Source of the DNA: Sandaracinobacter neustonicus
Lineage (GTDB): Bacteria; Pseudomonadota; Alphaproteobacteria; Sphingomonadales; Sphingomonadaceae
Assembly (NCBI RefSeq): GCF_006385875.1
Contig: NZ_VFSU01000024.1
Span: forward strand, 62,001-126,000
Direction: 5' to 3'
DNA length: 64,000 nt
Shown here: piece after piece, positions 41,992 through 52,457 of the stretch
Position numbering within the stretch: the stretch's first letter is position 1
Layout of the letters: each line of letters begins with the position of its first letter
Notes under the pieces: generated by a model
Told to the model about the DNA's origin: nothing
Databases searched by the model: none
The model's input: only the letters and a program-made list of their open reading frames with translations
Program-made: the position numbers and the translations under genes

Positions 41992-42042
41992 TGGATATAC
42001 GTTGACAAGAAGTATATCCAACGAACGCTGTCCCGACAAGCC
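41992..42042 (-). promoter_or_regulatory. Toxin-antitoxin promoter and operator
   Basis: On the minus strand TTGTCG, 17 bases and TATACT form a sigma-70 promoter (about 42042 to 42014). A perfect 9-base inverted repeat, TGGATATAC (41992-42000) and GTATATCCA (42012-42020), overlaps the -10 box and ends 12 bases before the antitoxin start. This is a standard arrangement for autorepression by the toxin-antitoxin complex. Confidence 0.75.
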
Positions 42043-42072
42043 AGTGCGGGACCAGTCAGGCAGAAGCCGCGT

Positions 42073-44040
42073 CTACGCCCGCGCGCCCTCGCTCACATCC
42101 ACGCTGTTGTGGCGCAGCGTCGTCAGCACCGTTTTCACGATGCCTGCCGCGTCCAGCCCGGCTTCGGCATATTGTTTCGCGGGCGAGTCATGCTCCTGGA
42201 ACACGTCCGGCAGACGCATGGTGCGGATTTTCAGGCCCGTATCCAGCAGCCCTTCGTCGCTCGCCAGTGTCAGCACATGCGCGCCGAAGCCGCCGATGGC
42301 GTTTTCCTCGATCGTCAGCACCACCTCGTGCGACGCGCACAGCTTGCGGATCAGCGCTTCGTCCAGCGGCTTGGCAAAGCGCAGGTCGGCCACCGTGGTG
42401 GAAAGCCCCTTGGCATCCAGCTCGTCGGCGGCCTTGAGCGCCTCGGCCAGGCGGGTGCCCAGAGACAGGATGGCAACCTTCTTGCCCTCGCGAACGATGC
42501 GGCCCTTGCCGATCTCCAGCTTCTCCGGCGTGGCGGGCAGGGGCACGCCCACGCCTTCGCCGCGCGGGTAGCGCAGGGCAATCGGCCCGGCGTCATATTC
42601 GTTCGCCGTGTGCACCATATGCACCAGCTCCGCCTCGTCGGCGGCGGCCATCACCACCATGTTCGGCAGCGTCGCCAGATAGGTGACGTCGAAGCTGCCC
42701 GCATGGGTGGAGCCGTCCGCGCCCACCAGCCCGGCGCGGTCGATACCGAAGCGCACCGGCAGATTCTGGATGCACACATCATGCACCACCTGATCGTAAG
42801 CGCGCTGCAGGAAGGTGGAATAGATAGCCGCCCACGGGCGGAACCCTTCCGCCGCAAGGCCAGCCGCGAAGGTCACGGCATGCTGTTCGGCGATGCCCAC
42901 ATCGAAGCAGCGATCCGGGAACGCCTTCTGGAATTTGTCGAGGCCCGTGCCGGACGGCATCGCGGCGGTGATCGCCACCACGCGCGGATCGCGCGTGGCT
43001 TCCGCCACCAGCGCATCGGCGAACACGCCCGTATAGCTCGGCGGACCGCCCGGCGCGGGCTTGTGCTGCTTGCCCGTCACCACGTCGAACTTCACCACGC
43101 CATGATATTTGTCTGCGGCGGCCTCGGCCGGGGCGTAGCCCTTGCCCTTCTTCGTCACCACATGGATCAGGCACGGCCCTTCGGCGGCGTCGCGGATATT
43201 CTCAAGGATGGGCACCAGCACATCCAGATTGTGCCCGTCGATGGGGCCGACATAATAAAAGCCCAGCTCCTCGAACAGGGTGCCGCCGGTACCCAGCGTG
43301 CGGAAGAATTCGTCGGCGCGCTTCGCCGGGGCCTTCAGCGGTTCGGGCAGGGCCTTCTTCGCCAGTTGCCGCACGGCATCGCGGATTTCGAGGAAGGTGT
43401 TGGAGCTATAGGCCCGCGCCAGATAGGCCGACAGCGCGCCCACCGGCGGCGCAATCGACATGTCATTGTCGTTCAGCACCACGATCAGCCGGTTGCCCGC
43501 CTCGCGCGCATTGTTCATCGCTTCATAGGCCATGCCCGCGCTCATCGCGCCATCGCCGATCACGGCGATGGCCTTGTTCGGCCCGCCGGACAGCTTGTTG
43601 GCAATGGCGAAACCCAGCGCGGCGGAGATCGAGGTGGAGCTGTGCGCCGCCCCGAACGGATCATATTCGGATTCGCTCCGCCGGGTGAAGCCGGACAGCC
43701 CGCCGCCTTGCCGCAGCGTGCGCATGCGGTCGCGTCGGCCTGTCAGGATCTTGTGTGGATAGGCCTGATGCCCCACGTCCCAGATCAGCTTGTCGTCCGG
43801 CGTATTGAACACATAGTGCAGCGCGACGGACAGCTCCACCACGCCCAGCCCGGCCCCCAGATGCCCGCCGGTCACGCTGACCGCGTCGATCATCTCAGCG
43901 CGCAACTCATCGGCCAGCTGGCGCAACTGTTCGGGCTTCAGCGCCCTCAACTGGGGCGGAATCACTGCCTTGTCGAGAAGCGGGGTCTCGGGCCGGCGAT
44001 AGGGCGGCGTGGGGGCCGCGCCTTGGGTCTTGTCCGTCAT
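42073..44040 (-). CDS. dxs: 1-deoxy-D-xylulose-5-phosphate synthase
   Basis: A thiamine-diphosphate enzyme that condenses pyruvate and glyceraldehyde 3-phosphate, the first step of the MEP isoprenoid route and a source of DXP for pyridoxal phosphate. It has full length at 655 residues. Motifs include [16 protein letters not shown], the ThDP site [17 protein letters not shown] (GDG ... NN-like), [28 protein letters not shown] and [12 protein letters not shown]. It is followed by the toxin-antitoxin pair. Relevant products in sphingomonads include carotenoids and ubiquinone. Confidence 0.95.
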   Translation of the reverse strand: MTDKTQGAAPTPPYRRPETPLLDKAVIPPQLRALKPEQLRQLADELRAEMIDAVSVTGGHLGAGLGVVELSVALHYVFNTPDDKLIWDVGHQAYPHKILTGRRDRMRTLRQGGGLSGFTRRSESEYDPFGAAHSSTSISAALGFAIANKLSGGPNKAIAVIGDGAMSAGMAYEAMNNAREAGNRLIVVLNDNDMSIAPPVGALSAYLARAYSSNTFLEIRDAVRQLAKKALPEPLKAPAKRADEFFRTLGTGGTLFEELGFYYVGPIDGHNLDVLVPILENIRDAAEGPCLIHVVTKKGKGYAPAEAAADKYHGVVKFDVVTGKQHKPAPGGPPSYTGVFADALVAEATRDPRVVAITAAMPSGTGLDKFQKAFPDRCFDVGIAEQHAVTFAAGLAAEGFRPWAAIYSTFLQRAYDQVVHDVCIQNLPVRFGIDRAGLVGADGSTHAGSFDVTYLATLPNMVVMAAADEAELVHMVHTANEYDAGPIALRYPRGEGVGVPLPATPEKLEIGKGRIVREGKKVAILSLGTRLAEALKAADELDAKGLSTTVADLRFAKPLDEALIRKLCASHEVVLTIEENAIGGFGAHVLTLASDEGLLDTGLKIRTMRLPDVFQEHDSPAKQYAEAGLDAAGIVKTVLTTLRHNSVDVSEGARA

Positions 44041-44098
44041 GCGATCCGATTTAGCGCGAACTGCACGTTCACGAAAGCGACATTGTCACGCCGCGCCC

Positions 44099-44623
44099 TC
44101 AGGCGTTGCCCGTCTGCGCGGCTCCGTTGCAGGCCGAACACAGGCCCATCAGCTCAAGGACGGGGCGGCGCGGGGTGAATCCGGCGGTTCGCGCCCGGCT
44201 GCGCATGCCGTCGGCCAGCTTGTCGTCATCCAGATGGGCGATCTGGCCGCAATCTTCGCACACAAGGAAAATGCAGTCATGCGAACAACTTGGATGCACG
44301 TTCACCACATAGGCGTTGCGGCTTTCCACCCGCTTGGCCAGATTGTGCGCCACGAACAGGTCCAGGATTCGATACACGCTGTTGGCCGCGATCCGCCGCC
44401 CGGTGGCCGCCGAAACCCTGTCCGCCACATCATAGGCGGAAACCGGCGCACCGCCGCCCGAAGAACCACCGGCCAGCGCATCGAACACGGTTTCGCGCAA
44501 ATCCGTCCATTGCACGCCCTGTTCGGCCAGCGTGGCGACAGCGGCCTGCTTCAGCGCATCGCTTCCGGCCTGCAAATGTGCGCCGGTGCGATGGGGGTGG
44601 GGAACGGGGGCCTGAACGGTCAT
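44099..44623 (-). CDS. zur: Fur family repressor, probably Zur
   Basis: A 174-residue Fur-fold metal-responsive repressor with a winged-helix N-domain (WTDLRETVFDALAG; SAYDVADRVSAATGRRIAANSVYRILD) and a metal-binding C-domain. C-x2-C pairs CEDCGQ and CSACNG and a Cys/His-rich HPSCSHDCIFLVC suit structural and sensory zinc. The sequence resembles Zur more than Fur or Irr, but metal choice is inferred. ATG 44623 is eight bases after the TPR gene stop. No zinc uptake genes are adjacent. Confidence 0.82.
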   Translation of the reverse strand: MTVQAPVPHPHRTGAHLQAGSDALKQAAVATLAEQGVQWTDLRETVFDALAGGSSGGGAPVSAYDVADRVSAATGRRIAANSVYRILDLFVAHNLAKRVESRNAYVVNVHPSCSHDCIFLVCEDCGQIAHLDDDKLADGMRSRARTAGFTPRRPVLELMGLCSACNGAAQTGNA

Positions 44624-44631
44624 TGCCGTGC

Positions 44632-45240
44632 TCAGTCCTCGCTCTCGTCGGGCTTGGCGGCATTCGCCTTCGCGCCGGTGTCCAGCTTCGCCGTCTGCTC
44701 CACCGGGGTTTTCGGCCCGCGCGCGATAGCTGCGGCCAGCCGGTCTGCCTGTGGGCAGGGGCCTGCGCACAGCGTTTTCACCCGTTCAAGATTGGCTTCC
44801 GCCCGCGCCTTCGCGCCACGCTCCACCATCGCCACGCCTTGCAGTTCCAGCGTGGAAAGATCGTTCGGCTCGATGGCCAGCGCCTCGCGATAGAAGCGCA
44901 CGGCCTTGCCTGGCAGGCCGTCCGCCTCGGCCGCGCGGGCCATGCCGATATAGGCCTGCCGGTTGCGTGGATCTGCAGCCAGCGCCGCTTCGAACTGGTC
45001 CGTCGCCTCCTGCGCCTTGCCCTGCGCCAGCAGCGCTTCGCCCGCCTTCAGCTTTTCCAGCGACAGCGGCGCGATCTGGTTGTCCGGCAGGCCGCGCGCG
45101 GGGGCGGCATCGGGCACAGCGGCGCGCGGCTTCGCCGCAGACAGCGGCGCGGCGGCAACCAGCGCCAGCCCGATTGTCATCCCGGCTGTCAGGGCGATCC
45201 GTGCAAAACCCTTACGGCGGGCTGCAAAGCCTTCGACCAT
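44632..45240 (-). CDS. Exported tetratricopeptide repeat protein, 202 residues
   Basis: A signal-like hydrophobic segment (ALTAGMTIGLALVAAAPLSA) is followed by TPR-like helical pairs (LKAGEALLAQGKAQEATDQF; AYIGMARAAEADGLPGKAVRFYR) and a charged disordered tail. It is a likely periplasmic scaffold of unknown partner. GAGAGGG lies upstream of ATG 45240. It precedes zur by eight bases in the same direction. Confidence 0.78.
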   Translation of the reverse strand: MVEGFAARRKGFARIALTAGMTIGLALVAAAPLSAAKPRAAVPDAAPARGLPDNQIAPLSLEKLKAGEALLAQGKAQEATDQFEAALAADPRNRQAYIGMARAAEADGLPGKAVRFYREALAIEPNDLSTLELQGVAMVERGAKARAEANLERVKTLCAGPCPQADRLAAAIARGPKTPVEQTAKLDTGAKANAAKPDESED

Positions 45241-45317
45241 CTTTATCCCTCTCTTGGCGGGCAAACCGCCAGTCCGTCCCGAGTCCCCACCGGGAACTGT
45301 CGTTCAGGAAGCCATGT

Positions 45318-46474
45318 CTAGCCCCGCTTGTCGAGCCGTGCGACGAAAAAGCCGTCGCAGCGGTCGTGCAGCGGGGTCAGCGCCTTGCGTCCACCCGGCG
45401 TCAGCCCCGTGCGAGCGGCGGCGGCCTCTGCCTGCGCCGGGCCTTCTTCCGTCAGCACCGAACAGACCGCGTAGATAAGGCGGCCGCCCGGCTTCACAAG
45501 CGATGCCCCCAGATCGATGAGCCGCGCCTGAACATGCGTCAGCCGCGCCAGCCGCTCGGCCGTCAGCCGCCAGCGCAGTTCCGGGTTGCGCCGCCATGTG
45601 CCCGTGCCGGAACAGGGCGCATCCACCAGCACCAGATCGGCCGCGCCTTGCAGATCGGCCAGCGCCTCCATCTCCCGCCCCGGGTTCAGCAGCCTTGGCT
45701 CCACGAATTCGCCCAGCCCGGCGCGCTGCAGCCTTGGCCCCATCGCCTGCAAGCGTGTGCGGTCCGTGTCAGAGGCGATCAGCCGCCCTTCGCCAGCCAT
45801 GTCCGCCGCCAGCCCCAGCGTCTTGCCGCCCGCGCCCGCGCACAGGTCGATCACGGTTTCGTGCGGCTGTGCGGCGGCGAAGGCCACCACCAGCTGGCTG
45901 CCCGCATCCTGCACTTCCACCGCGCCGCTCTCGAACAGCGGGTGCCGCTCCAGCGGGCGAGGCGTTTCCAGCCGCAGCGCGCGCGGCAGGCCCGGCACCG
46001 GTTCGGCTTCCAGTTCGGCGGCCACGGCGGCAATGTCCGCGCCCGGAGCCACCCGCAAATCCAGCGGCGCGCGGGCCCCCAGCGCCAGCGCCTCGGCCTC
46101 GAACGCGTCGCCAAAGCGCGCCCGCATGGCAGGCTCCAGCCACAGCGGGGCCAGCGCCGCCTTCGCCCGCGTTTCATAAGGCTCCACGGGGGAGGGTGCA
46201 TGCGCGCTTCCATCGAACAGGGCCAGTTGCTCCGGCGCGTCCGCCTCCAGCCAGCCAATCAGCGCGGCGCGGCCCGAATAGGGCCGCTCGGCGGTGAAGC
46301 GGATCGCGCCATAGACCAGTTCGCGCACGGCGGCGCGATCCTTCGATCCGGCATAGCGCCGGGTCTGGAAATAGCGTTGCACCAGCGTATCGGCCGCCGC
46401 GCCCTGATGCGCGGCGGCCTCGATCACCTGATCCAGAATCTCGATGGCAGCCTGAAGCCGCGCCTGCGGCCGCA

Positions 46475-46475
<1 letters not shown>
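45318..46475 (-). CDS. RsmB/NOP-family RNA m5C methyltransferase
   Basis: A 385-residue SAM-dependent enzyme for cytosine-5 methylation of RNA. An N-terminal helical region resembles NusB-like domains. The catalytic domain shows DLCAGAGGKTLGLAA, the motif IV cysteine in DAPCSGTGTWRRNPE and the catalytic cysteine in YAVCSVLTEEG. A second member with a fuller NusB domain is at 61030-62268, so the two probably modify different sites; this one is not assigned to a target. Its start overlaps the guaB stop as TGATG. Confidence 0.88.
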
Positions 46476-47965
<1,490 letters not shown>

Positions 47966-47979
47966 TCAAATATGAGAAT

Positions 47980-48005
47980 GGGGCGGGCCACGGTCGGCCC
48001 GCCCC
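47980..48005 (-). terminator. GC-rich hairpin between the TPR gene and guaB
   Basis: Perfect 10-base arms (GGGGCGGGCC and GGCCCGCCCC) around a six-base loop, 25 bases after the TPR gene stop. On the minus strand it is followed by ATTCTCATATTTG, which is T-rich but has no clean U-run, so it may attenuate rather than fully end transcription into guaB. Confidence 0.5.
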
Positions 48006-48029
48006 GAATCTCGTTCAGCAGTAGCCGCG

Positions 48030-49265
48030 TCAGCTCTTGGTGGCGAGCCACGCCGCATAATAACGCGCCAGCTGGTTGCGCGGAGCACCGGAAACCTTGG
48101 CCAGCGCTGCCTCTGCGCCCGCCTTGTCTCCGGCATTGCCCAGCGTGAAGGCCAGCCGCAGATTCGCGGTATCGGCATCGATGCCGCCCTTTTCAAGGGC
48201 CAGCTTGTAAAGTTCCGCGGCCTTGGCCCAGTTGCCGAAGCCCAGATTGGCATCCGCGGTGCCCATGGCGCTGCGGCCGTTGGCGGCGGCGCGGGCTTCC
48301 TTTTCCAGCTGGTTCAGCTGTGCCTTGTCGGCTGCGGCTTTCGGCGTCACCACCGCCGACAATTCCTTCACGAACGGCGTGGTGCTTTTCAGCGCGCCCT
48401 TCGCAATGCCTTCATCCAGCACGGATTTCGCTTCGCCCGGCAGGCCGCGCGTCGTCGCCGTTTCGGCGAACTCGGCATAATCGCGTTCGCCCGTCAGCGC
48501 GTTGTTGGCGCGGATCAGCCGCATCACGTCCAGATTGCCCTGATCGTCCAGCTTCGCGCTTTCGCGATAGATGATCAGAACGTCGCGCCAGTTGGTGGGG
48601 CTGGGATAGGCCTTCACCAGCGCTTCGCTGGTGGAAACGATTTCCGCCGGCAGCTTGCTATCATAGGCGATGGCCAGCGCGCGGCGGTACCAGGTTTCGT
48701 CGGCCTTGCTGGTCTTTTCCTGCGTGGCGATGGCCTGTTGCAGCGTGGCGATGGACTTCTGGGGCAGCTTCTGCCGCTGTTGCAGCTCGGCGATTTCCAC
48801 CAGCAGCCCGGCGTCGCTGGGGTTCAGCGCCAGCACCTGCTCGAACTCGGCCTGCGCCTTGCCATAGTCCCCCCGCTGCAGCGCCAGCGCGCCGAGGTTG
48901 CGGCGGAACTTCACCACATCTTCGGCGGGCAGCTTGCCGGATGCAACCGCGCCTTCGAGAGACTTCTCGATCAGCGCATTGTCCTTCAGGTTGATCGCCG
49001 AATTCAGCGTCAGCATGTTGACGATATACAGATCGTCGGCGTTCTTGTTCGGGATTGCATCGGCCTGCTTCAGCAGCTCGACAGCACCCGCCCAATCGCC
49101 TGCGCCTTGCGCCTTCTGCGCTTGCGCCGCCAGCGATTGCACCGGCTTGGAAAGCTTCAGCGCCGGCGGCTTCTGCTCTTTCTGTGCCATCGCCGCCTGC
49201 GGCGTGGCGGCCAGAAGAAGCGCCGCGAATGCGGCTGCGGATGCGCGTCCGAAAACGGTTGTCAT
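48030..49265 (-). CDS. Exported tetratricopeptide repeat protein, 411 residues
   Basis: A signal peptide (to about AAMAQ, residue 28) is followed by TPR-type helical repeats over most of the length. Examples are WAGAVELLKQADAIP, GDYGKAQAEFEQVLALNPSDA, WAKAAELYKLALEKGGID and GDKAGAEAALAKV. It is likely a periplasmic or outer-membrane-associated scaffold. No catalytic domain or lipobox is seen. The function is unknown. Confidence 0.85.
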   Translation of the reverse strand: MTTVFGRASAAAFAALLLAATPQAAMAQKEQKPPALKLSKPVQSLAAQAQKAQGAGDWAGAVELLKQADAIPNKNADDLYIVNMLTLNSAINLKDNALIEKSLEGAVASGKLPAEDVVKFRRNLGALALQRGDYGKAQAEFEQVLALNPSDAGLLVEIAELQQRQKLPQKSIATLQQAIATQEKTSKADETWYRRALAIAYDSKLPAEIVSTSEALVKAYPSPTNWRDVLIIYRESAKLDDQGNLDVMRLIRANNALTGERDYAEFAETATTRGLPGEAKSVLDEGIAKGALKSTTPFVKELSAVVTPKAAADKAQLNQLEKEARAAANGRSAMGTADANLGFGNWAKAAELYKLALEKGGIDADTANLRLAFTLGNAGDKAGAEAALAKVSGAPRNQLARYYAAWLATKS

Positions 49266-49382
49266 GTGCCCACTCTCCTCAGTGCCCGGTTTTGTTGCGG
49301 CCCTATGGGTTCAGGGGGTCGGCCTTGCAGCCGCCGCCGTGTCCCGAAGCTGAACGGCTCCTCGCACCCGGCCCGCCAGCCG

Positions 49383-49781
49383 TCAAGCGGCGGCGGCATC
49401 CGTATCGGCAGGCGGCGGCGCGGGAATGGTCAGCCGTTCATTGCCCGTCCAGCGCAGCAACCAGTCCAGCAGTTGCGCCGCGCACGCCGGGTCTGCCGCT
49501 TCCGCGCGCGCCAGTTCCGCGCCCAGCGCCGCCATCAGCCGGTCTGTCCCGGCCTGCCAGCCTTCATCTGCCGCCGCCGTCTGGCCCAGCAAGCCCTCCA
49601 GTTCGGCGCGCAAGGCGATCCGCCGCGTCTGTCGTATATCCTCGCCATCGGCCAGCATCAGCATCAGCCCGGCGAGCGTTGCCGCCGATTTCCCCGCATA
49701 GCTGTCGCCCAGCGCGGGCAGCACCATCACGCCTTGCGCCATGGCGAAACAGCCCAGCGCCTCGCTGTTGGAAAGGCTCAT
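49383..49781 (-). CDS. Hypothetical protein of 132 residues, coupled to the phosphotransferase gene
   Basis: No family recognised. The protein starts MSLSNSEALGCFAMAQGVMV and is helical, with AELARAEAADPACAAQLLDWL near the end and a Pro/Ala-rich tail. ATG 49781 overlaps the stop of the phosphotransferase gene by ATGA, strong evidence that it is a real gene. It is the last member of a three-gene leftward series. Confidence 0.75.
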   Translation of the reverse strand: MSLSNSEALGCFAMAQGVMVLPALGDSYAGKSAATLAGLMLMLADGEDIRQTRRIALRAELEGLLGQTAAADEGWQAGTDRLMAALGAELARAEAADPACAAQLLDWLLRWTGNERLTIPAPPPADTDAAAA

Positions 49782-50767
49782 GCGCGCAGCTCCTTCAGCA
49801 ATTCCACCGCCTGAAGGTTGTGCGCGCGATAGGGGTAGAGCGAGGCGAAGATCATCGTCGGGTCCGCCGTTTTCTGCATCGCCACTTCGAAGGCAGAGGT
49901 GATCCAGATCGCCAGCCCCTGATAGGTGGAGAACAGCTGCCACCAGCCGCGGCTGCGCGCATCGAACTGGCGGCCGGATGCCGCCTCCCACGCGGCAATT
50001 GCGGCCTCCCGGGTGCAGGTGCCCGCCACCACGCCCGGCATCTGGTGCCCCCATAACGGGTCCGTCACCCAGGCCAGATCTTCCATCGGATCGCCCAGAT
50101 GCGCCATTTCCCAATCCAGAATCGCGAGCAGCCGATTGTCCGCATCCACAAGGAAATTGCCGGAGCGGAAATCCCCATGCACCAGCGTGGGCGGGCCGGA
50201 TGGCGCGGGGATATTTGCCACCAGCCAGCGCCACGCCGCATCGGCCGCCGGTTCGGGCCGCAGCCGGTGGCGGTCGATCTCCGCCTTCCAGTGCGCCAGC
50301 CGCCCGGCGGCATCCATGAAGGGCAGGGTGGCGCGGTCCGCCGCATCCGGCTCCAGCGCGTGCAATTGCCCCAGCGCGGTGAACAGCGCCACGCCGGTTA
50401 TCGCCGCATTGGCTCCATAGGCCCCCGGCTCGAACGGGTTGCAAGCCCGGCCACCGGCAATCTCTGTCATCACGAATCCCGGCGAGCCAAGGTCCACGCC
50501 GCTCGCGTCCAGATGCACCGGGCGCGGCACCGGCAGCCCCGCCGCATGCGCCCGGCCGATGGCGTGAAACTCCACCTCGCGGGAGGTGTCGATCAGGCTG
50601 GCAGACGGATCGCGCCGCATCACCAGCCATTCGGAACGGCCCCCGGCGCTGGCGCGAAAGCGGTAAGTCTCCCGCGCGGCACCGCCATGGAAGCGGTCGA
50701 TGCCGTCGATTGCCACGTCCGCGCCCCACAGGCGCGACATCAGCGCTGTCAGCCGGGCCTCAGGCAA
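49778..50767 (-). CDS. Phosphotransferase family protein (aminoglycoside phosphotransferase/ACAD10-like kinase)
   Basis: A kinase-fold protein of about 329 residues. The catalytic loop THR-V-H-G-D-F-R-S-G-N region is visible as LVHGDFRSGNFLV, and the metal-binding aspartate in AILDWEMAHLGDPMEDLAW. The N-lobe has FHGGAARETYRF and WLVMRRDP. Related proteins are often near acyl-CoA dehydrogenases, and the eukaryotic ACAD10/11 kinases phosphorylate 4-hydroxyacyl-CoAs, so a hydroxy-acyl substrate is possible. TTG 50767 is preferred because GGGAG is upstream and the conserved first helix (RLTALMSRLWG) is kept; ATG 50740 is the alternative. It overlaps both neighbours. Confidence 0.83.
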   Translation of the reverse strand: MPEARLTALMSRLWGADVAIDGIDRFHGGAARETYRFRASAGGRSEWLVMRRDPSASLIDTSREVEFHAIGRAHAAGLPVPRPVHLDASGVDLGSPGFVMTEIAGGRACNPFEPGAYGANAAITGVALFTALGQLHALEPDAADRATLPFMDAAGRLAHWKAEIDRHRLRPEPAADAAWRWLVANIPAPSGPPTLVHGDFRSGNFLVDADNRLLAILDWEMAHLGDPMEDLAWVTDPLWGHQMPGVVAGTCTREAAIAAWEAASGRQFDARSRGWWQLFSTYQGLAIWITSAFEVAMQKTADPTMIFASLYPYRAHNLQAVELLKELRA

Positions 50768-51851
50768 GGTCGAACAACTCCCGGAAACCCGAAGGTGCGT
50801 GCGGGCCGATGAACAGCTGCTCCAGCACGCCCCGGCCGTGCAGGATGCGCCCATCCGGCAGCTTCATTTCGGCGGAAACCAGTGCCTGAATATGCGCGTT
50901 CAGCGGGCTGGCCGGATCGGCTGCCGCCGTATCGAAGCGCTCGGTCTGCACGTCCAGTTCGCCACGCCAGCCGCCATGGCCGAACTTCGGATGGCCATAA
51001 CCGATGCCGTGCATGTGAAACGCTGCCTCCGGCATCAGCTTCACCTGCACCGGCCCGTCCGCCATCCGCCCGCTCAGCAGCGCTTCGCCCGCGCGGCGCG
51101 TGCCCGGCCGATAGGGAAGGGCGGCCGCAGGGTCCGCCAGCTTGGTTTCCGCGCCCGACGCCAGATCCACCAGCACGGCAGAGCGATTCCACGGCGCGCC
51201 ATCGGCAGCATCGTTGGTGTGGAAGAACAGGGCATGGCCGTCGAAGTTGATCGGCGCCCACAGCCAATAGAATTGCGGCAGCGCGGGCGGGGCCGCCCCT
51301 TGCGGATCGGCCGCGCCGATCGGCCGCACGCCCCAGCTGCGATCCCGCGTGCCACGCCAGCTGTCCACGCCGATGCGCTGCCCATCCACCGTCACACTGC
51401 CGGACACCGCGACATTCTGCGTCATCCGCGTCACGTCCATGATGGTGCGCGGGCCTTGTCGCCATGTGAAGCGCGGCTCCTCGATGGGGGCGTGCCGCCC
51501 CTCGAACAGCAGGTCCGCGCACAGCCCGTCCGTCTCGCTCAGCCGCAGCCGCAGCTTCTTCAGCGGCTCCACCACCTCCACGGAAATCGGCCCCACTTGT
51601 GTATCCAGCCGCTCCATCCCCAGCAGGCGGGAGGCGAACACAGACCGCTGCACCCCGCCTTCCATCCAGCAGACAGAGGCGTCCATCACGTTCAGATGCG
51701 GATAGACTCCCAGCGCCGCCGCCACGAAGCGCGACCCGTCCGCAGGCTGGGCATTGAAGAAATAGCGGTCATAGAAATTCCGGTCCGTGCCCGCATAGGC
51801 TATCGGCTCCGGGCGCTGGTGCACCGGATAGTCATCGGCCTTGGTCAGCAT
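50760..51851 (-). CDS. AttH/CrtC lipocalin-like protein of unknown function
   Basis: A protein of 363 residues, without signal peptide, made mainly of beta-strands. Recognisable stretches are FYDRYFFNAQPADGSRFVAA, the DSWRGTRDRSWGVRP motif and FYWLWAPINFDGHALFFHTN. The pattern D-x2-W-G-x-R-D-x-S-W-G-x-R-P occurs in the AttH/CrtC-like (carotenoid hydratase-related lipocalin fold) superfamily and in proteins that accompany kinase-like phosphotransferases in sphingomonads and mycobacteria. The reaction is unknown. It leads the three-gene leftward set. Confidence 0.7.
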   Translation of the reverse strand: MLTKADDYPVHQRPEPIAYAGTDRNFYDRYFFNAQPADGSRFVAAALGVYPHLNVMDASVCWMEGGVQRSVFASRLLGMERLDTQVGPISVEVVEPLKKLRLRLSETDGLCADLLFEGRHAPIEEPRFTWRQGPRTIMDVTRMTQNVAVSGSVTVDGQRIGVDSWRGTRDRSWGVRPIGAADPQGAAPPALPQFYWLWAPINFDGHALFFHTNDAADGAPWNRSAVLVDLASGAETKLADPAAALPYRPGTRRAGEALLSGRMADGPVQVKLMPEAAFHMHGIGYGHPKFGHGGWRGELDVQTERFDTAAADPASPLNAHIQALVSAEMKLPDGRILHGRGVLEQLFIGPHAPSGFRELFDLA

Positions 51852-51966
51852 GTCTCTCTCCCGCTCCCCTTGTTGGCGAATAGACCGCGCGCTCTCAAGC
51901 CTGCCAAAAGAACCGGCTTCGCCTGCGGCCTCGCAAAACCGTCATGTCGGCGCTAAGGGGCTGGCC

Positions 51967-52443
51967 ATGTCCTCTCAGAATCTCTCTCCGGCAGATGCCC
52001 GCCGTCGCCGTTCGGCCGCCCGGCTCGCTGCCGTGCAGGCGCTTTACCAGCATGCGTCGGCCAGCACCCCGCAGGCGAAGCTGATCGCCGAATTCCATGA
52101 TCACCGCCTGGGGGCGGAGGTGGAGGGTGAACAGCTCTCCGCCGCCGATCAGCCCTTTTTCGACGATCTCGTCTCCGGCACGCTCGCCCGGCTGGACGAG
52201 CTGGACGCGCTGATCGCGCAGTTCCTCGGCGCGGGCTGGTCGCTGGACCGGCTGGACAGGCTGATGCTGCAAATCCTGCGCGGCGGGGCCTATGAACTGC
52301 TGGCCCGGCCGGACGTGCCGCGCGCGGCGGTCGTCTCCGAATATGTCGATGTCGCCCACGCCTTCTACGAAAAGCGCGAGGCCGGATTCGTGAACGCCCT
52401 GCTGGACAGGCTGGGCCGTTCCGTGAGGGACAACGAAAGCTGA
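51967..52443 (+). CDS. nusB: Transcription antitermination factor NusB
   Basis: NusB binds boxA RNA with S10 and takes part in rRNA antitermination. The 158-residue protein shows RRRSAARLAAVQALYQH, DDLVSGTLARLDELD, LMLQILRGGAYELLARPDVP and YVDVAHAFYEKREAGFVNALLDRL. ATG 51967 is the family-consistent start; an earlier in-frame ATG would add a non-conserved lead. thiL follows, as in many proteobacteria. Confidence 0.95.
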   Translation: MSSQNLSPADARRRRSAARLAAVQALYQHASASTPQAKLIAEFHDHRLGAEVEGEQLSAADQPFFDDLVSGTLARLDELDALIAQFLGAGWSLDRLDRLMLQILRGGAYELLARPDVPRAAVVSEYVDVAHAFYEKREAGFVNALLDRLGRSVRDNES

Positions 52444-52457
52444 GCCTTGAGGCAGAT

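Noticed and set aside
42109-44178. A 689-codon plus-strand frame opposite dxs
   Set aside because: It is antisense to a fully conserved enzyme and has no recognisable fold; a GC-rich shadow frame.
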